NCBI GenBank assembly: GCA_030063045.1
Contig: JAQSEB010000202.1
Location: 248,001-312,000 of the forward strand
Reading direction: 5' to 3'
Source: Pratylenchus scribneri
Taxonomy: Eukaryota; Nematoda; Chromadorea; Rhabditida; Pratylenchidae
DNA: 64,000 nt
The notes under the pieces are model-generated. The model was not told where the DNA came from. It ran no database searches and saw only the letters and a list, made by a program, of their open reading frames with translations. Positions 21,935 to 32,515 of the stretch are shown one piece after another. The translations under genes and the position numbers were made by a program. Positions within the stretch are counted from its first letter, which is position 1, and every line of letters starts with the position of its first letter.

Positions 21935-22531
21935 ATGCACAACTCAACAGACAGAAAGGAGCGATTGTGCGAAACGTTTTTGGATCGGATCAACCCTGAA
22001 ATATCATTTTTGGTGAAATTGTCTGGATCCCATAGGGATTTTGAAACAGCACGCAACAAAGCGATCGAAGTGGAAACCATGCTTGCCCTCAAACAAAAGG
22101 ATCGACAACTTTGGGCATTGAATGACAATAATCTAAGCAATGACTTCCAGCAACAGCAAAACAATTCGCAAAATGAATTCGATCCTTTCCTTTCCAACAA
22201 TCAAACCCAATACAATTCCGATTGGCCAAGCTCCAATCGAAACGCCTTTTCTCAAAATTTTCAAACAAATAATTCAAACTTAAATCCATCACAGGAATTC
22301 AACGATGAGGATTTTTGCGCACACTGCGGCCGAGGATCATTCAACAACAACAATTCCAGCACTGGAGAAAACTCCGGACAAAGCAATGACAACCAAATTT
22401 TGCAAAATCAAGAATGTGATTTTGACGTTCAAAATGGACATTCATTAAGCCCAATGGACATGCAGCAAATTGCTGACTTGGTTGTTCAGCAAATCAAGGC
22501 AGAATGGCAAATCCCTCACAATCGCAAATGA
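21935..22531 (+). CDS. Gag-like protein of family A element, copy 2
   Basis: 198 residues starting MHNSTDRKERLCETFLDR. The first 65 residues resemble the C-terminal helices of a Ty3/gypsy-type Gag domain; the N-terminal half of a normal Gag is absent. A Q/N/S-rich centre and one CX2C motif (CAHC) follow, then a short C-terminus with PMDMQQIADLVVQQIKAEW. The ATG is preceded in frame by a TAA two codons upstream, which fixes the start. It probably binds RNA and co-assembles with Gag of an autonomous relative. Confidence 0.8.
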   Translation: MHNSTDRKERLCETFLDRINPEISFLVKLSGSHRDFETARNKAIEVETMLALKQKDRQLWALNDNNLSNDFQQQQNNSQNEFDPFLSNNQTQYNSDWPSSNRNAFSQNFQTNNSNLNPSQEFNDEDFCAHCGRGSFNNNNSSTGENSGQSNDNQILQNQECDFDVQNGHSLSPMDMQQIADLVVQQIKAEWQIPHNRK

Positions 22532-23403
22532 TGCACATCCATGACAATTCAAGGGCACCCAACTCAACATTTTGCGTTTCTCCAACCGCCGTTAGGTGGC
22601 GCCATTTCAAAAATTGTTTTTTTTCAGATCAACATCCAAAAATAAAATTTGCTCTCCAACAATCAATTCAATGGCTGATCATCCTCATTTCTGGCAGCAA
22701 CCCATGCATCACCGCGAGTTTAACCGTTTTTTTTTAAAAACCCATCCCTTTAACGAATATTAATTTTCTCAATTTCAAGCATCAATGGTGGCACAAATCA
22801 GTGGGTCGATGTGGATGTCAACAAACAATGTGGCAATGTGCTCAAAGAAATGGCCAAAATGATGGACAACAAAAAAAAACAATCAATTGACATTCAATTG
22901 CATTTTATTTGACTATTTGTTCACATTTTTCTTTCTTTGTAATTTTCTTTTGTATTCACTATTGACCATTCTTTTTCAAAATATTTTTTGTTCATCCATT
23001 TCATCTCTTCTCTTTCACAAACAATAGCTAAGGACTTTGGAAAACTCATTTCGGACAATTAGGAAACTCAAAAAAAAACACTTCCACTTACCAGAAAACG
23101 GTTCCGCAACACAAAATTACTTTTAAACAAAATTTTTTTTCGATTTCATTTTACAATTGGGCCAAAATAATTTGTTTCAAGTACCCCCTAATCTTCCTTA
23201 GCGGACAGGAAGTAAACAGCATCAATCGCCAGAAGGCAAAATGCCAAGGCAAATTAATTTGGGGCCTTTACTACTGAGCCTGTCGGGGGAAGCCTAAGGG
23301 GCCTTCAAAATTCAAAAATCAATTTTGGTCCAAATTGTTCAAAACAATTAGGCAAAAAAAAATCAACCCAAAAATAATTTTGTGACCGAGGGACCGGTCT
23401 TCG

Positions 23404-23416
23404 CGTCGGTGGGAGG
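23404..23416 (+). other. Purine-rich tract of family A
   Basis: CGGTGGGAGG lies directly before the 3' LTR and is the likely plus-strand primer. The same tract precedes the LTR of copy 1. Confidence 0.65.
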
Positions 23417-23841
23417 TGTGAGGCATTACTGCCTTAATCATTTCCCAATTTAGCCTAATCCATAAAATCATCCAAAGTCCAAAGCCATACTCTTCATTCT
23501 ATTCCCATCCATTCTCATCCACTTAATCATCTTCCCCCAAGACATGTTCCCAGCCATTATCCGTCATTCCATTTCCCCTTTCACCTTATTCTCGCCCCGC
23601 CTTATTTGTCCCATATTTAACATTGATGATTTCACCATTTTATCGGAGTTGGAGGATGGAACAATAAACGGATGAATCTCTTCTTCTGGCCAGGGGAAGG
23701 GGAAAAGGGAATGGGGAAAATCAACAACTTCATCGACCGAGAGTCTTTATCCAAGTCCCAATTCCCCCAATCATCCCAGCACCCTTCCACTCCCAAAATG
23801 AGGGGCCTCAGCACTCGCTGAGGGCGCCCGACCCTCGTTTC
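23417..23841 (+). repeat. 3' LTR of family A copy 2
   Basis: It reads the same as the 5' LTR over its full 425 bp and is followed by the target duplication TATTA. Confidence 0.93.
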
Positions 23842-24304
23842 TATTATAATATTTTAAATAAAAAGTTTTATTATGATTTTTGATATAAAATTCTATTAAC
23901 ATATTTCAACATTATTAACCAAATCTAATAATATCTTTTTGCAAGATTATTATCTAATTTTATTTCTATTTCTTGTTGCAGATTTAGATAATATTATTTT
24001 TAGAGATCAAATTCATTCAAGTCCAAGGATTTGAGCATAATTTGATTAAGGGAGCAATTTTACAAATTTCGATTTATACAAATTTCAATTAGATTTTTCA
24101 TTTTCGTTCCAACATTTTCCTAACTATATTGTAAGAGTATATTATAATAAAAATATTTGAATTTCTGATAATATATTTTGTATAAATATGTCCTTAAAAA
24201 ATCGTTCATTTTCAGAAATGTTTTACATAACTATTTAATTTGAAAGTTAAATTTAATTATAATCTACACAAAGATTTTAGATTTAAAAATTTGTCTAAAA
24301 ATTT

Positions 24305-24971
24305 TCAACCTCGTTTATGACGTCGGCGAGTATTAATATTTTCGTTTTCACATTTTGCAAATAACTTTTCTTCCTCATTTATAATTGCATTTGACAAAGC
24401 TTCGGTTTCGATAGCTAATTTAATAAAAATTCATGTGAATATAAAGAAAAATGTATAATTAAATTTTTTATAATTTAATAAAGCCCGACTCGTTAAAATT
24501 TATTGGGTATAGAGTACTATGGGTGGAAGGAATATATAAGATTTTTGAAAAAAAAGTAAAAGTTAGAGGAAAGAGCTAACGGGCTTTAAGAGAATTCTAC
24601 AAGGTTATATATTCCATATTAGAAATATTTTTATTTAAACCACCAAAAATTGCGCACAGCCGGTTTAAGACGTTTAGCTGTTTTATTAAATCCTAAAAAC
24701 GTTTATTCAAATTCTGATTATCAAATAAGCAATCCTAATCTTTTCCCCAATTTAAATCACTTAACTTGCGCACAACCGGTCTAAACTCTTGAGCAAGTTC
24801 AAATCAAAAAATTAACCCATACAATACATTTAATAATAAGAGCTGATTTTATTCTTATAAATTATTTCACCTCGTTTATGTCGTCGCAAAAATTGAGACG
24901 GACTATCATCACCATGCTTCATTTTATAATCCATTCTTGTAGCAATATCTCCGCCGGTACTCCTAGAAAGA
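24305..24971 (-). CDS. Two-exon fragment of an unrecognised gene with repeated RRHKR endings
   Basis: Minus-strand exons about 24971-24876 (after TTTCTAG, ending before GTGAAA) and 24417-24305 (after AAATTAG, ending TGA) join at phase 1. Each exon ends in the same basic motif, FLRRHKR and NTRRRHKRG, separated by about 35 residues, which suggests a duplicated exon or a repeated processing site. Dibasic motifs of this kind can be proprotein cleavage sites. No signal-peptide exon was found, and the fold-back element at 25128-25526 lies where upstream exons might be. Product unknown. Confidence 0.35.
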
Positions 24972-25127
24972 ATATTTTCCGTGAATTAAAAACATTATTT
25001 AATAAAAAATATTAATTGGGCAAAAGTAAAGAAGTGTGGTCCCTCCGGGTTTCGAATTTAAAAATAAGGGAAACAATTTTCTAGGGTAAAAAATGATGCA
25101 AAATTCATATATGATATCCTTTTCGCC

Positions 25128-25526
25128 ATATCTTGCCATCTTGGTAAGATAATGCCAACTCTTACCAAGAAAAAGCAAAGGAGGGACCAAGGGCATTTTT
25201 GGTGAAAATTTTTACATAGTCATTAATAGCTCATTTAACGAAGCTCGTTGAGCTGAATCTAATGGTACCATTTTTATAGAATAATATTACATTTTAAGCT
25301 ACTTAGATGTCCAAATATCTTACCAAGACCAATCATTCTTTTGGTCATAACTTACCTACTTTGCAATATTATTCATTAAAAATGGCACCATTCGATTCCT
25401 CTCGACGAGCTGCGTTGAATGAGCTATTATTTGGCTATGTAAAAATTTTCAACAAAAATGCCCTTGGTCCCCCCTTTGCTTTTTCTTGGTAAGAGTTGGC
25501 ATTATCTTACCAAGATGGCAAGATAT
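25128..25526. mobile_element. Fold-back element with perfect 54-bp terminal inverted repeats
   Basis: The outermost 54 bp (starting ATATCTTGCCATCTTGGTAA) are perfectly inverted, and the arms continue for about 170 bp each with a few mismatches around a spacer of about 50-90 bp. An RNA copy would form a long hairpin. The boundaries fit a TA duplication, as made by Tc1/mariner-class enzymes, but this is not conclusive. No coding frame. Confidence 0.85.
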
Positions 25527-25629
25527 AAAAAATCCGAGCTCAGATTCGTGTGCCTGTAACATGAAAAAAGGACAACTTTCTATTCTTTTTTAAAAATTAA
25601 TTTTTAAATTTATATTTAAATTTTAATAT

Positions 25630-26516
25630 TTACTCTTCTTTCACAATGCTCATTGTGAACATCAAAAAACGCCATATGGTGAATTTATTTTCAAATTGCA
25701 GTTCATTTCCAATTTTAACTTTTTCTAAACCAGAAAATGCGACCACAGCCAAATTGAATCCATGTGTAGTGGGACTGTCCGTGGCGAGCATGCATTGGAA
25801 ACCAACTTTTTGTGACGGACGACTCAAATCATCTTCTTTTTCGGAAACGAAATTTGTAACCCGGAATTCATCCCGAATGCTTGGCCCATCCAATTGGCCT
25901 TCATAGCAAAATGTTATACTTAAATGTTAATTTTTTTTATTTTTTGAATACAATAAAATAAACCCATAAGGGCAAGAGCTGAGCATCTCCGCTTGATCCT
26001 CCAATGTTAAATTGGCTTTTCGTGCAACCTTTTTTATAGTATCCACTGTTTCCTCATTGGGTATTTTAACTGTGAAGAAAAAATGGACATTTGTGGCCAA
26101 TATTTTTTGTAGTCCAACACAATTGGTTTTGACACGCCCGAAACAGACCCATTGAGCATTCTATTTATTTTAGGATAATAAAATATGTTGCTAAAAACAT
26201 ACAAAGTCCCAAATTTGTCATAAAAGAACATTTTTGGGTCCTTCACATCCATCATCGCTTTCTGATAGGCTCCTTCCGTCACATTTTCTAATTTATCTTC
26301 ATCAGCCGCACGATCTTCAGTGTCGAACTGAGGTTGTTCATGCTCTTGGTTAATTGAGTTGAGAAAAACACCGCTACGCAGATTGGCAAACGGATTACCC
26401 TTCTCCGTTGCATTTGACACCAATTTTGGTGTTGCGGCACAAATTCCCTTGTGCTGGAAATTGAAAATTTCCAACAACAATGGACAGAACAAAAAAAATT
26501 GGATTAAAATATTCAT
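25630..26516 (-). CDS. Secreted protein of unknown family, 267 residues
   Basis: Minus-strand exons 26516-26199, 26160-25964 and 25918-25630 join in frame (318, 197 and 289 nt; intron phases 0 and 2; introns of 38 and 45 bp). The first 26 residues (MNILIQFFLFCPLLLEIF onward) are a signal peptide ending near GICA. A polar, acidic linker of about 70 residues follows, then a conserved globular part with FGRVKTNC, SSCPYGITFCYEGQLD and FQCMLATD. The last two exons match exons 6 and 7 of the gene at 37216-39499 in intron phase and in the C-[FY]-x-GQLD core, so these are paralogues. The single-frame reading through the first intron (ending MRKQWIL) is rejected because the spliced frame continues well. 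Function unknown; probably extracellular. Confidence 0.75.
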
Positions 26517-27401
26517 CTGAAAATTTATTTAATAAAATTTTTATCTAATTTAACTTTATATATTTTTATCTATCGCCTAAACATTGAAAATAAATAGCAA
26601 CGTGGCAAATTTATATTGCAGTCAAAAACTAGTTAAGAATAAATTAAAACACTTAATTATTGTGGCCAACGTGGCAAAGAGTTTTGCAATCTCTTGTTTT
26701 GAATGAGATATAGAATGAGGAAATCGTTAAGAAAAAATTATTGGTTATTTTTTCAAATATTTAAAAATTAAAATAGAAATAAATCAGTATGAAATTTTTC
26801 GCATTGTTAAATTGTGATTGGAAAGAAATTATCAAAATGCTTATTACTGTAAACAAGTTTAGGAAGAACAAATAATAATAATAACAATGGAATTTGGACT
26901 AATGCTTAATGGAAGATATTTTATACTAATAAGACCTAAAATACTTTATTAGTGCCTGTTATTATTATATAATTCGGCTATGATTTGAGCTAGATTAGGA
27001 AGGGATGCTTTTAAATTCTGAAAGCAATTTTTGCAATCTAGCAAATTTAAATGGCCTTAAAAATTTCAATGTACTTATTAGGATAATTAATTATTAAACT
27101 TATATTATGATAATAAATTTAAAAATATTTTTAAAGGAAAATTTCCTGTTCAATTTACTTGTATCCTAAAAAGTTCTACATTCATTAAGGAAGCAATTGA
27201 ACACAAATTTCGTCTTGTTAGAATTTTTAGAAATTAACTATTGAAGAATTTGATTGAATTTTATCCGAAAAATAAAAATAAAGGAAAGAAAAACCCAATG
27301 ACAAATATCGAAAAGCAACATTTTGATTCGATTATTTGTATCCCCAAAAATTCAAATTTCATTTTCACATCAATCTTCCTCTCAATCATCATCATCATTC
27401 T
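26517..27401. other. Intergenic, AT-rich
   Basis: Probable promoter of the minus-strand gene ending at 26516 and the 3' region of the exon at 27402-27574. A weakly inverted GTGGCAAA pair occurs near 26600-26680. No coding frame is supported. Confidence 0.6.
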
Positions 27402-27574
27402 TCATGCCCAACCATTGCACTTTTTGTTTCCATCATCCCATTGATACATTGGAAGATCCTCGCAGATTGCCTTATATCCCATGGACCACTCCTTGCAAAT
27501 GCTGTGAACGGATACACATGTTCCATTGATAAAGTGAAAAATGCAACGTCCGGTGCAATCCCAGGGATCATCAA
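27402..27574 (-). CDS. Cysteine-rich terminal exon, gene incomplete
   Basis: A 57-codon phase-1 exon after ACATTCAG reads WDCTGRCIFHFINGTC, then SICKEWSMGYKAICED and NKKCNGWA before TGA: seven cysteines, one N-glycosylation site, no membrane segment. Spacing and phase match the exons of the cysteine-rich gene at 28204-29671 just upstream on the same strand. It could be an alternative last exon of that gene or the end of a duplicated neighbour whose other exons are lost. Confidence 0.5.
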
Positions 27575-28203
27575 CTGAATGTTATAATTTTATAGAGAAG
27601 CATAATAATATGTTATGAATGACTTATGATTATTAATATTAGAAAGAGAATTTTTTATAATTGATAAAAAATCGTAAAATATTAATAAAAATATGTAAAA
27701 TAAATTTAATTTTTAAAAAACTCGAATTCTTCTAGAAAATTTCGAAAAATTTTTACTTTTAACAATATCTTAATATAAAAATATTAGATTTCAAATTAAT
27801 CTAAGATTGTAATATAAACCCAAAATCAAGTTCAAAATCATTTCAGCAATCATAATGAATGAATTTTTTTATAGTTATCATTATCAAAATTTAAACAAAG
27901 ATGGTAAATAGATCCAAAATATTGATATAAGTACAAAATGTCAAAATATTGAAAAAAAAAACTTCATGAAAATCATACCCTATACCCTATTTTGACTATA
28001 GAATCTTGATTGTTTATTTGATTTAATTGAAAATAAATATAATTCTTTAATATTGTACCTTAATTAATCAGTAAATGCATGTAAAAAAATTTCCATGTTT
28101 TTACTGGTATTAATTAGATCCCTTCTTTTAATGATTATTTTTGTTTCACTTATATATTTTATAAATTAGTACAACTTGTGTACTTTTATTTTTTAGCCAA
28201 TCA

Positions 28204-29671
28204 TTAAAGAATTTCAAAAATCCAACTTCTAAGGCAAGATTCTTTGCCCAAGCGACAATGCTCATCCAAATATTTTCCGTCCTTTTCAACCCATTCAGCT
28301 TCCCAAGCACATTTATCATTTGCCATATCATTACATCTTTTCTCGTTGTCTTCTAAAAATTCCTTCATATTTATTATTTGATTATTTAAAAAAAATATAC
28401 GTTTGGCGCAGCCATCAAAAATACCCACACATTCAATGTCATCATTGATGCATTCTGCTCTTTTATTGCATTCATCATTGTTACCTGGGGTGGTAAGATA
28501 AGAAGTGAAAAAGCAGTCTGCTTAGGCGCGGCAGACTGCTTTCAGCCTAAGATAAGACGCGCAATCAACTTCGCTGCCAAATGGAAGTTTGCTCGATGCC
28601 AAATGGCAGTTTGCTCGCTGAAAAAGAGGCGGCTCAAGATAAGAACGTTGAATTCAGCGAGCAGACTGCAAAATGATGGAAGTGCCCTACCTCACTGCCG
28701 CCAATTTTTCAATCAACTATTTGGCCTAAGAAAAACTTTATAGAGCTGTCCAAATAATTTAAAAATATTTTTAGGATATAGATTAAAGTCTCCTCAACAT
28801 ATCTATATAAAAAATTTTCAATTTTCTCCTTTCCTTGATTTTTAATAAATTTTTGAAAAATTGTCCCTCTAAAAGGAGAGAAAAGCAACATGCTTAAGAT
28901 AAGAAGGGCTGCCAGCAATTTGCTCATTGAATTCAGCCAACTTTAATAACTTAGTTACTTTCAATGAGCAATCTGCTTCAAAGCAAACTTCCAAAAGTTG
29001 ACTTCCATTTAGCCGAGTTCTTATCTTACCACCCCTGGAAATTGTAAAAAATAATAATTTGATGAATAAAGTTTTTAATTATTGAAAGAAAAACCCGCGG
29101 ATTGCGAAACCATCAGAAATTTTTTATAACATTTTATTTAAAATATATGAAATAATTTTTCATGAAGGTTATGATTTCATAAAATTTGTTTTAAAATGAA
29201 TTTGTAAAATCAGATATATAATTTTTTGAAAAAATTGGTTTTGATTTCCTCTAGGTATTTTGAGTTTTTGCCTTTTTCCGAATGTAAAAAATTTAATTGT
29301 AAAATAATAGGAAACGGAAAAATTTTCAAATAGGAGCACTGTAAGAAATATTATTCAATATAATTTTAAGTAACCCGCCAATCTTGATGAAATATTTAAA
29401 CTATTTTTAATTTACCCGTTTTTTTGCATGATTTTTCAAAATCCCTGCAAATAAAATCTTCCCATGAACATTTGACATCATTTCGATTTTCAGCACATTG
29501 AGTTGCATCTTTACCTATAAAATATATAATTATTTTTACAATATATATTGTATTTTTATTATATTTACTAAAAAAAAAAGATCGAAGAAATAAATTACAT
29601 ACGCAGGTTACAGCTATCGATAAAATTCCGGCACCCATTGCATTCCTTCTTCTTGCAATCATCTTTTGCAA
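28204..29671 (-). CDS. Cysteine-rich secreted protein built from phase-1 exons
   Basis: Minus-strand exons 29671-29603, 29514-29416, 28484-28401 and 28352-28204 (TAA) join with all junctions in phase 1. Each carries a small cysteine module: KKKECNGCRNFIDSC; QCAENRNDVKCSWEDFIC; DECNKRAECINDDIEC; RCNDMANDKCAWEAEW...HCRLGKESC. Modules 2 and 4 share N-D-x-K-C-[SA]-W-E, so they look duplicated. A probable first exon with a signal peptide lies at 33111-33183 and fits in phase, giving about 157 residues. The third exon uses the edge of a MITE (28485-29037) as its splice acceptor. I do not recognise the family. Small, secreted and cysteine-rich fits many nematode effectors or venom-type proteins, but that is only a category. 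Confidence 0.65.
28485..29037. mobile_element. MITE with hAT-like CAGGGGTGG ends in an intron
   Basis: Ends are CTGGGGTGGTAAGATAAGAA and its inverse TTCTTATCTTACCACCCCTG. One end has a single change (CAG to CTG) relative to the other. The inside carries repeated GCAGACTGC/GCAGTCTGC palindromes and TTGCTC words. Target duplications are not clear (ATTGTTAC against GAAATTGT). The changed end lies exactly at the acceptor of exon 28484-28401. Confidence 0.8.
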
Positions 29672-30271
29672 CTTAATATTTTAAAAACTAAATTTTTTAA
29701 TCGGATTCTTAAATAAATTTAATATAAATGATATTTAATAATTACTCGCCGCTTGTTTATTTGTAAAATAAATAAAAATTAAATTATAAGAACTCGGTCT
29801 GGTCTGGACTAGGTTTTATCGAAATCTAATTAGACTATAAAACAGTTTTTGAAAATATTTTCCGACATGAGTTTTTTTACTAATATATTAGAATTATTTT
29901 CATAAAATAAACATTAACTATTTATTACAATAGATTTTTTAAAATTTTCAATTAATGAATACAAAATATTATTAATACTTAAGCAGATAAATCAAAAATA
30001 ATGAATTTTTGAATTAGCTATTTTAAAAATAAAAGTTCTAAATTTCTTAATAAATGATTTATAATTAGTAAATCATGAACGGTTATAAGAATAAAATATA
30101 TTTAATTGGCGTCGTGTTTCCTTTCAAAAAATTCAAAAATGTCGCTTTCCTTAAATCAATACCAGTAAAGACGATATTAAAATCAGAACAATAGGAAATA
30201 TTCTGGATCCAAAATAATATCTCATGATTAGTGTTATTGTATTTCATAAACAACATATGACATTACGAATT

Positions 30272-30752
30272 ATGGTTAATTATCCGTGCGCGGATAATGA
30301 ATTCACGGGTAACAGGTAGTGCGGATAATCAAGGCATGGATAAGGGACAGGTAGGCCATTTTCAAAAATTATCCGCGGATACTACCCGTCCCGTACTCAT
30401 TTGGTATACTGTAGTTTTTTTTTTGAAATTTGCCTACTCAAATTTAAAAAAATTCCCAAAATAAAAAAAAAAATAATTTTTTTCTTTACAAATTTTTTAA
30501 AATATTTTATTTGTTTCTAAATGACAAAATTGGGCATGGTTGCCATATTCAAAATTAAAAAATTCATCTTATGTATCCAAAAAATGGCAAAAATCTGGGA
30601 AAAAATGAGGGTTACGGGTAGACGGGCAGGCGGATAATGAAATCACGAATAAGAATAATGCGGATAATCGGGTTGCGGATAACGGGACGGATAATTAGTC
30701 CAAAATCGCACGAATAACCGTCCCGCCTACCCGTCCCGTCAACGGATTATTA
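30272..30752. mobile_element. Inverted-repeat element with GGATAAT/CCCGT words
   Basis: Left TATGGTTAATTATCCG and right CGGATTATTAACCTA are near-matching inverted ends. Between them CGGATAAT, ACGGGTA and GGGACGG recur toward both ends with an A/T-rich centre. It is the same general layout as the hAT-type MITEs, but no 8-bp duplication survives. Confidence 0.65.
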
Positions 30753-31045
30753 ACCTAAGAATTTTCTTGGAATAAATGCAACAATATATCCGAGAATGCT
30801 TAAAAATTTGGGAATTTGTTGAGAACGGGTTAAATTCTGAGGATTTTATGAAAATATTACCAATTCCCAAAATTATTTCCAAAATTTCATTCCATCTCAG
30901 AAATATTTTTAACAATATTCTCATAAAAATTCTGAGAATTTATGAGAAAATGTTTATCAGCATGAATGAAATTCTGGCACTGGCAATATATCGAGAAATT
31001 TTACAATAATGAGAATATTGTTGGAAAAGATAAGATTCTGAGAAT

Positions 31046-31930
31046 CTTTTTAGTAGGGTTGCCCCGGAACCAGGATTTTGACCGGAACCGGAACCGGAAT
31101 TTATTTTTCCAACCGGAACCGGAACTGATTTTTCCAACCGGAACTGGAACTCAGAATGAGTTCCGGAAACCGGAACCGGAACTCAAAAAGGCAGGAACCC
31201 GGAACCGGAACTTTTGTAATCCAACTTTTGGGGCTGAATTTTTCAGAAAAAAAATTTTTGCTAAATTTTTGTCTACAGTATTCCGATATAATTTTTTGAT
31301 AAACATTTAGTATATAAATGAATTAAAAATTATGCCGCAGGCGAAAATTTTCCCAAAAATTGTCTTTTAATTTAAAATTTTACTTAAAAATAGCCCCGCA
31401 GGGAAAAATTTAACTAAAAATGGCCGCGCAACGAAGAAATTTAACTAAAAATGGCCGCGCAACGAAGAAATTTAACTAAAAATGGCCGCGCAACGAAGAA
31501 ATTTAACTAAAAATGGCCGCGCAACGAAGAAATTTAACTAAAAATGGCCGCGCAACGAAGAAATTTAACTAAAAATGGCCGCGCAACGAAGAAATTTAAC
31601 TAAAAATGGCCGCGCAACGAAGAAATTACTAAAAATGGCCGCGCGGCGAAAAAATTTTACTAAAAATTACCGCGCAGCGAAAAATTGGACATTTTCAATG
31701 TTTTCAAACTACGATTTATGCAACAAAATCCAATCTACTTAGGTGCAAATTTTTCGGTTGCCCCGGAACCAGGCTTTCGACCGGTACCGGAACCGGATCC
31801 GGAACTGGATGATCGGAACCAAACCAAAAACGGAACCGGAACTCATTTTTAAATCCGGAACCGGAATCCCAAAAAGGCCGGAACTTCCGGCCACCGGAAC
31901 CGGAACTTCCGGGGCAACCCTACTTTTTAG
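31046..31930. mobile_element. hAT-type MITE with CGGAAC subterminal arrays (element 31054-31922)
   Basis: The 869-bp element starts TAGGGTTGCCCCGGAACC and ends GGGGCAACCCTA, flanked by a perfect 8-bp duplication CTTTTTAG (31046-31053, 31923-31930). About 130 bp at each end is built from CCGGAACCGGAA words, a palindromic hexamer register. The A/T-rich core contains a 31-bp tandem repeat at 31410-31640. No transposase is encoded. Confidence 0.92.
31405..31645. repeat. 31-bp tandem repeat, about seven units, inside the MITE
   Basis: Units read AAATGGCCGCGCAACGAAGA followed by AATTTAACTAA and are nearly identical in the middle of the array and diverged at both edges, as expected from unequal exchange or slippage. 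There are no unique spacers, so it is not a CRISPR-like array. Confidence 0.9.
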
Positions 31931-32399
31931 GAATAATAAAAAATTGTGAGAAAATTTCTGGGAATCCCTTGTTAAATTTTGAATATTTCTGAGAATAAAA
32001 TGTGAAAATAATTCCGAAAAAATTTCATCTTCTGGAAAAGATTTTGAAAATGTAATTTTTTTTGATGAAATTGCCACCTTAGAAATTTTATGACTTTTAA
32101 AATAATTCTGAGAACTTTCTGAAAATAAATTTGAAAAATTTTTTGAAAAAATAACAACTGTGAGAAAATTTTTGGCAAAAAATACAGGTTGAGAATATTT
32201 TCGGGAATATTTTAAAATTATCAAGAATATTTTGAGAATTTCTAATGACAGAATGTGTACTATTTCGATTAGACGATCAGAGATGGCTCTATTTCCTCCT
32301 ATTGTGTGCGTCTCATAAAATTTTTTTACCCTTCAGCCCATATAGTACCCTGATTTATAAGGGGGAGACATGGCTTCTGCCCCTCATGGGGCATGCTTC

Positions 32400-32515
32400 C
32401 GGCGTATTAGCCGTTTGGGATTGGACTCGCGCGAGGTCCCAAGACCCCCGAGTGCGCGGGATCTTGGGATTCTCGAGATCCTGGGACTCCTGAGTGCGCG
32501 GGATCGAAGAATTTT
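32400..32515. repeat. G+C-rich direct/inverted repeat cluster
   Basis: GAGTGCGCGGGATC occurs twice (about 32449 and 32492), with several GGGAT/ATCCC and CTCGCGCGAGG palindromic words between. It resembles one subterminal array of a MITE whose other end is missing. Confidence 0.5.

Larger units (their letters stand above)
20916..23846 (+). mobile_element. Complete non-autonomous LTR retroelement family A, copy 2
   Basis: The element spans 20921-23841 with two 425-bp LTRs that I read as identical, flanked by the 5-bp duplication TATTA (20916-20920 and 23842-23846). The 2071-bp internal region has a primer site at its left edge, a low-complexity leader, one gag frame of 198 codons, a long non-coding stretch and a purine tract before the 3' LTR. 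Without polymerase genes it is a gag-only passenger element. Identical LTRs mean insertion was recent. It sits just upstream of the first visible exon of the minus-strand gene ending at 20798. Confidence 0.95.

Noticed and set aside
31405..31645. Regular 31-bp repeats suggesting a CRISPR-like array
   Set aside because: There are no unique spacers between units; it is a simple tandem repeat inside a eukaryotic MITE.
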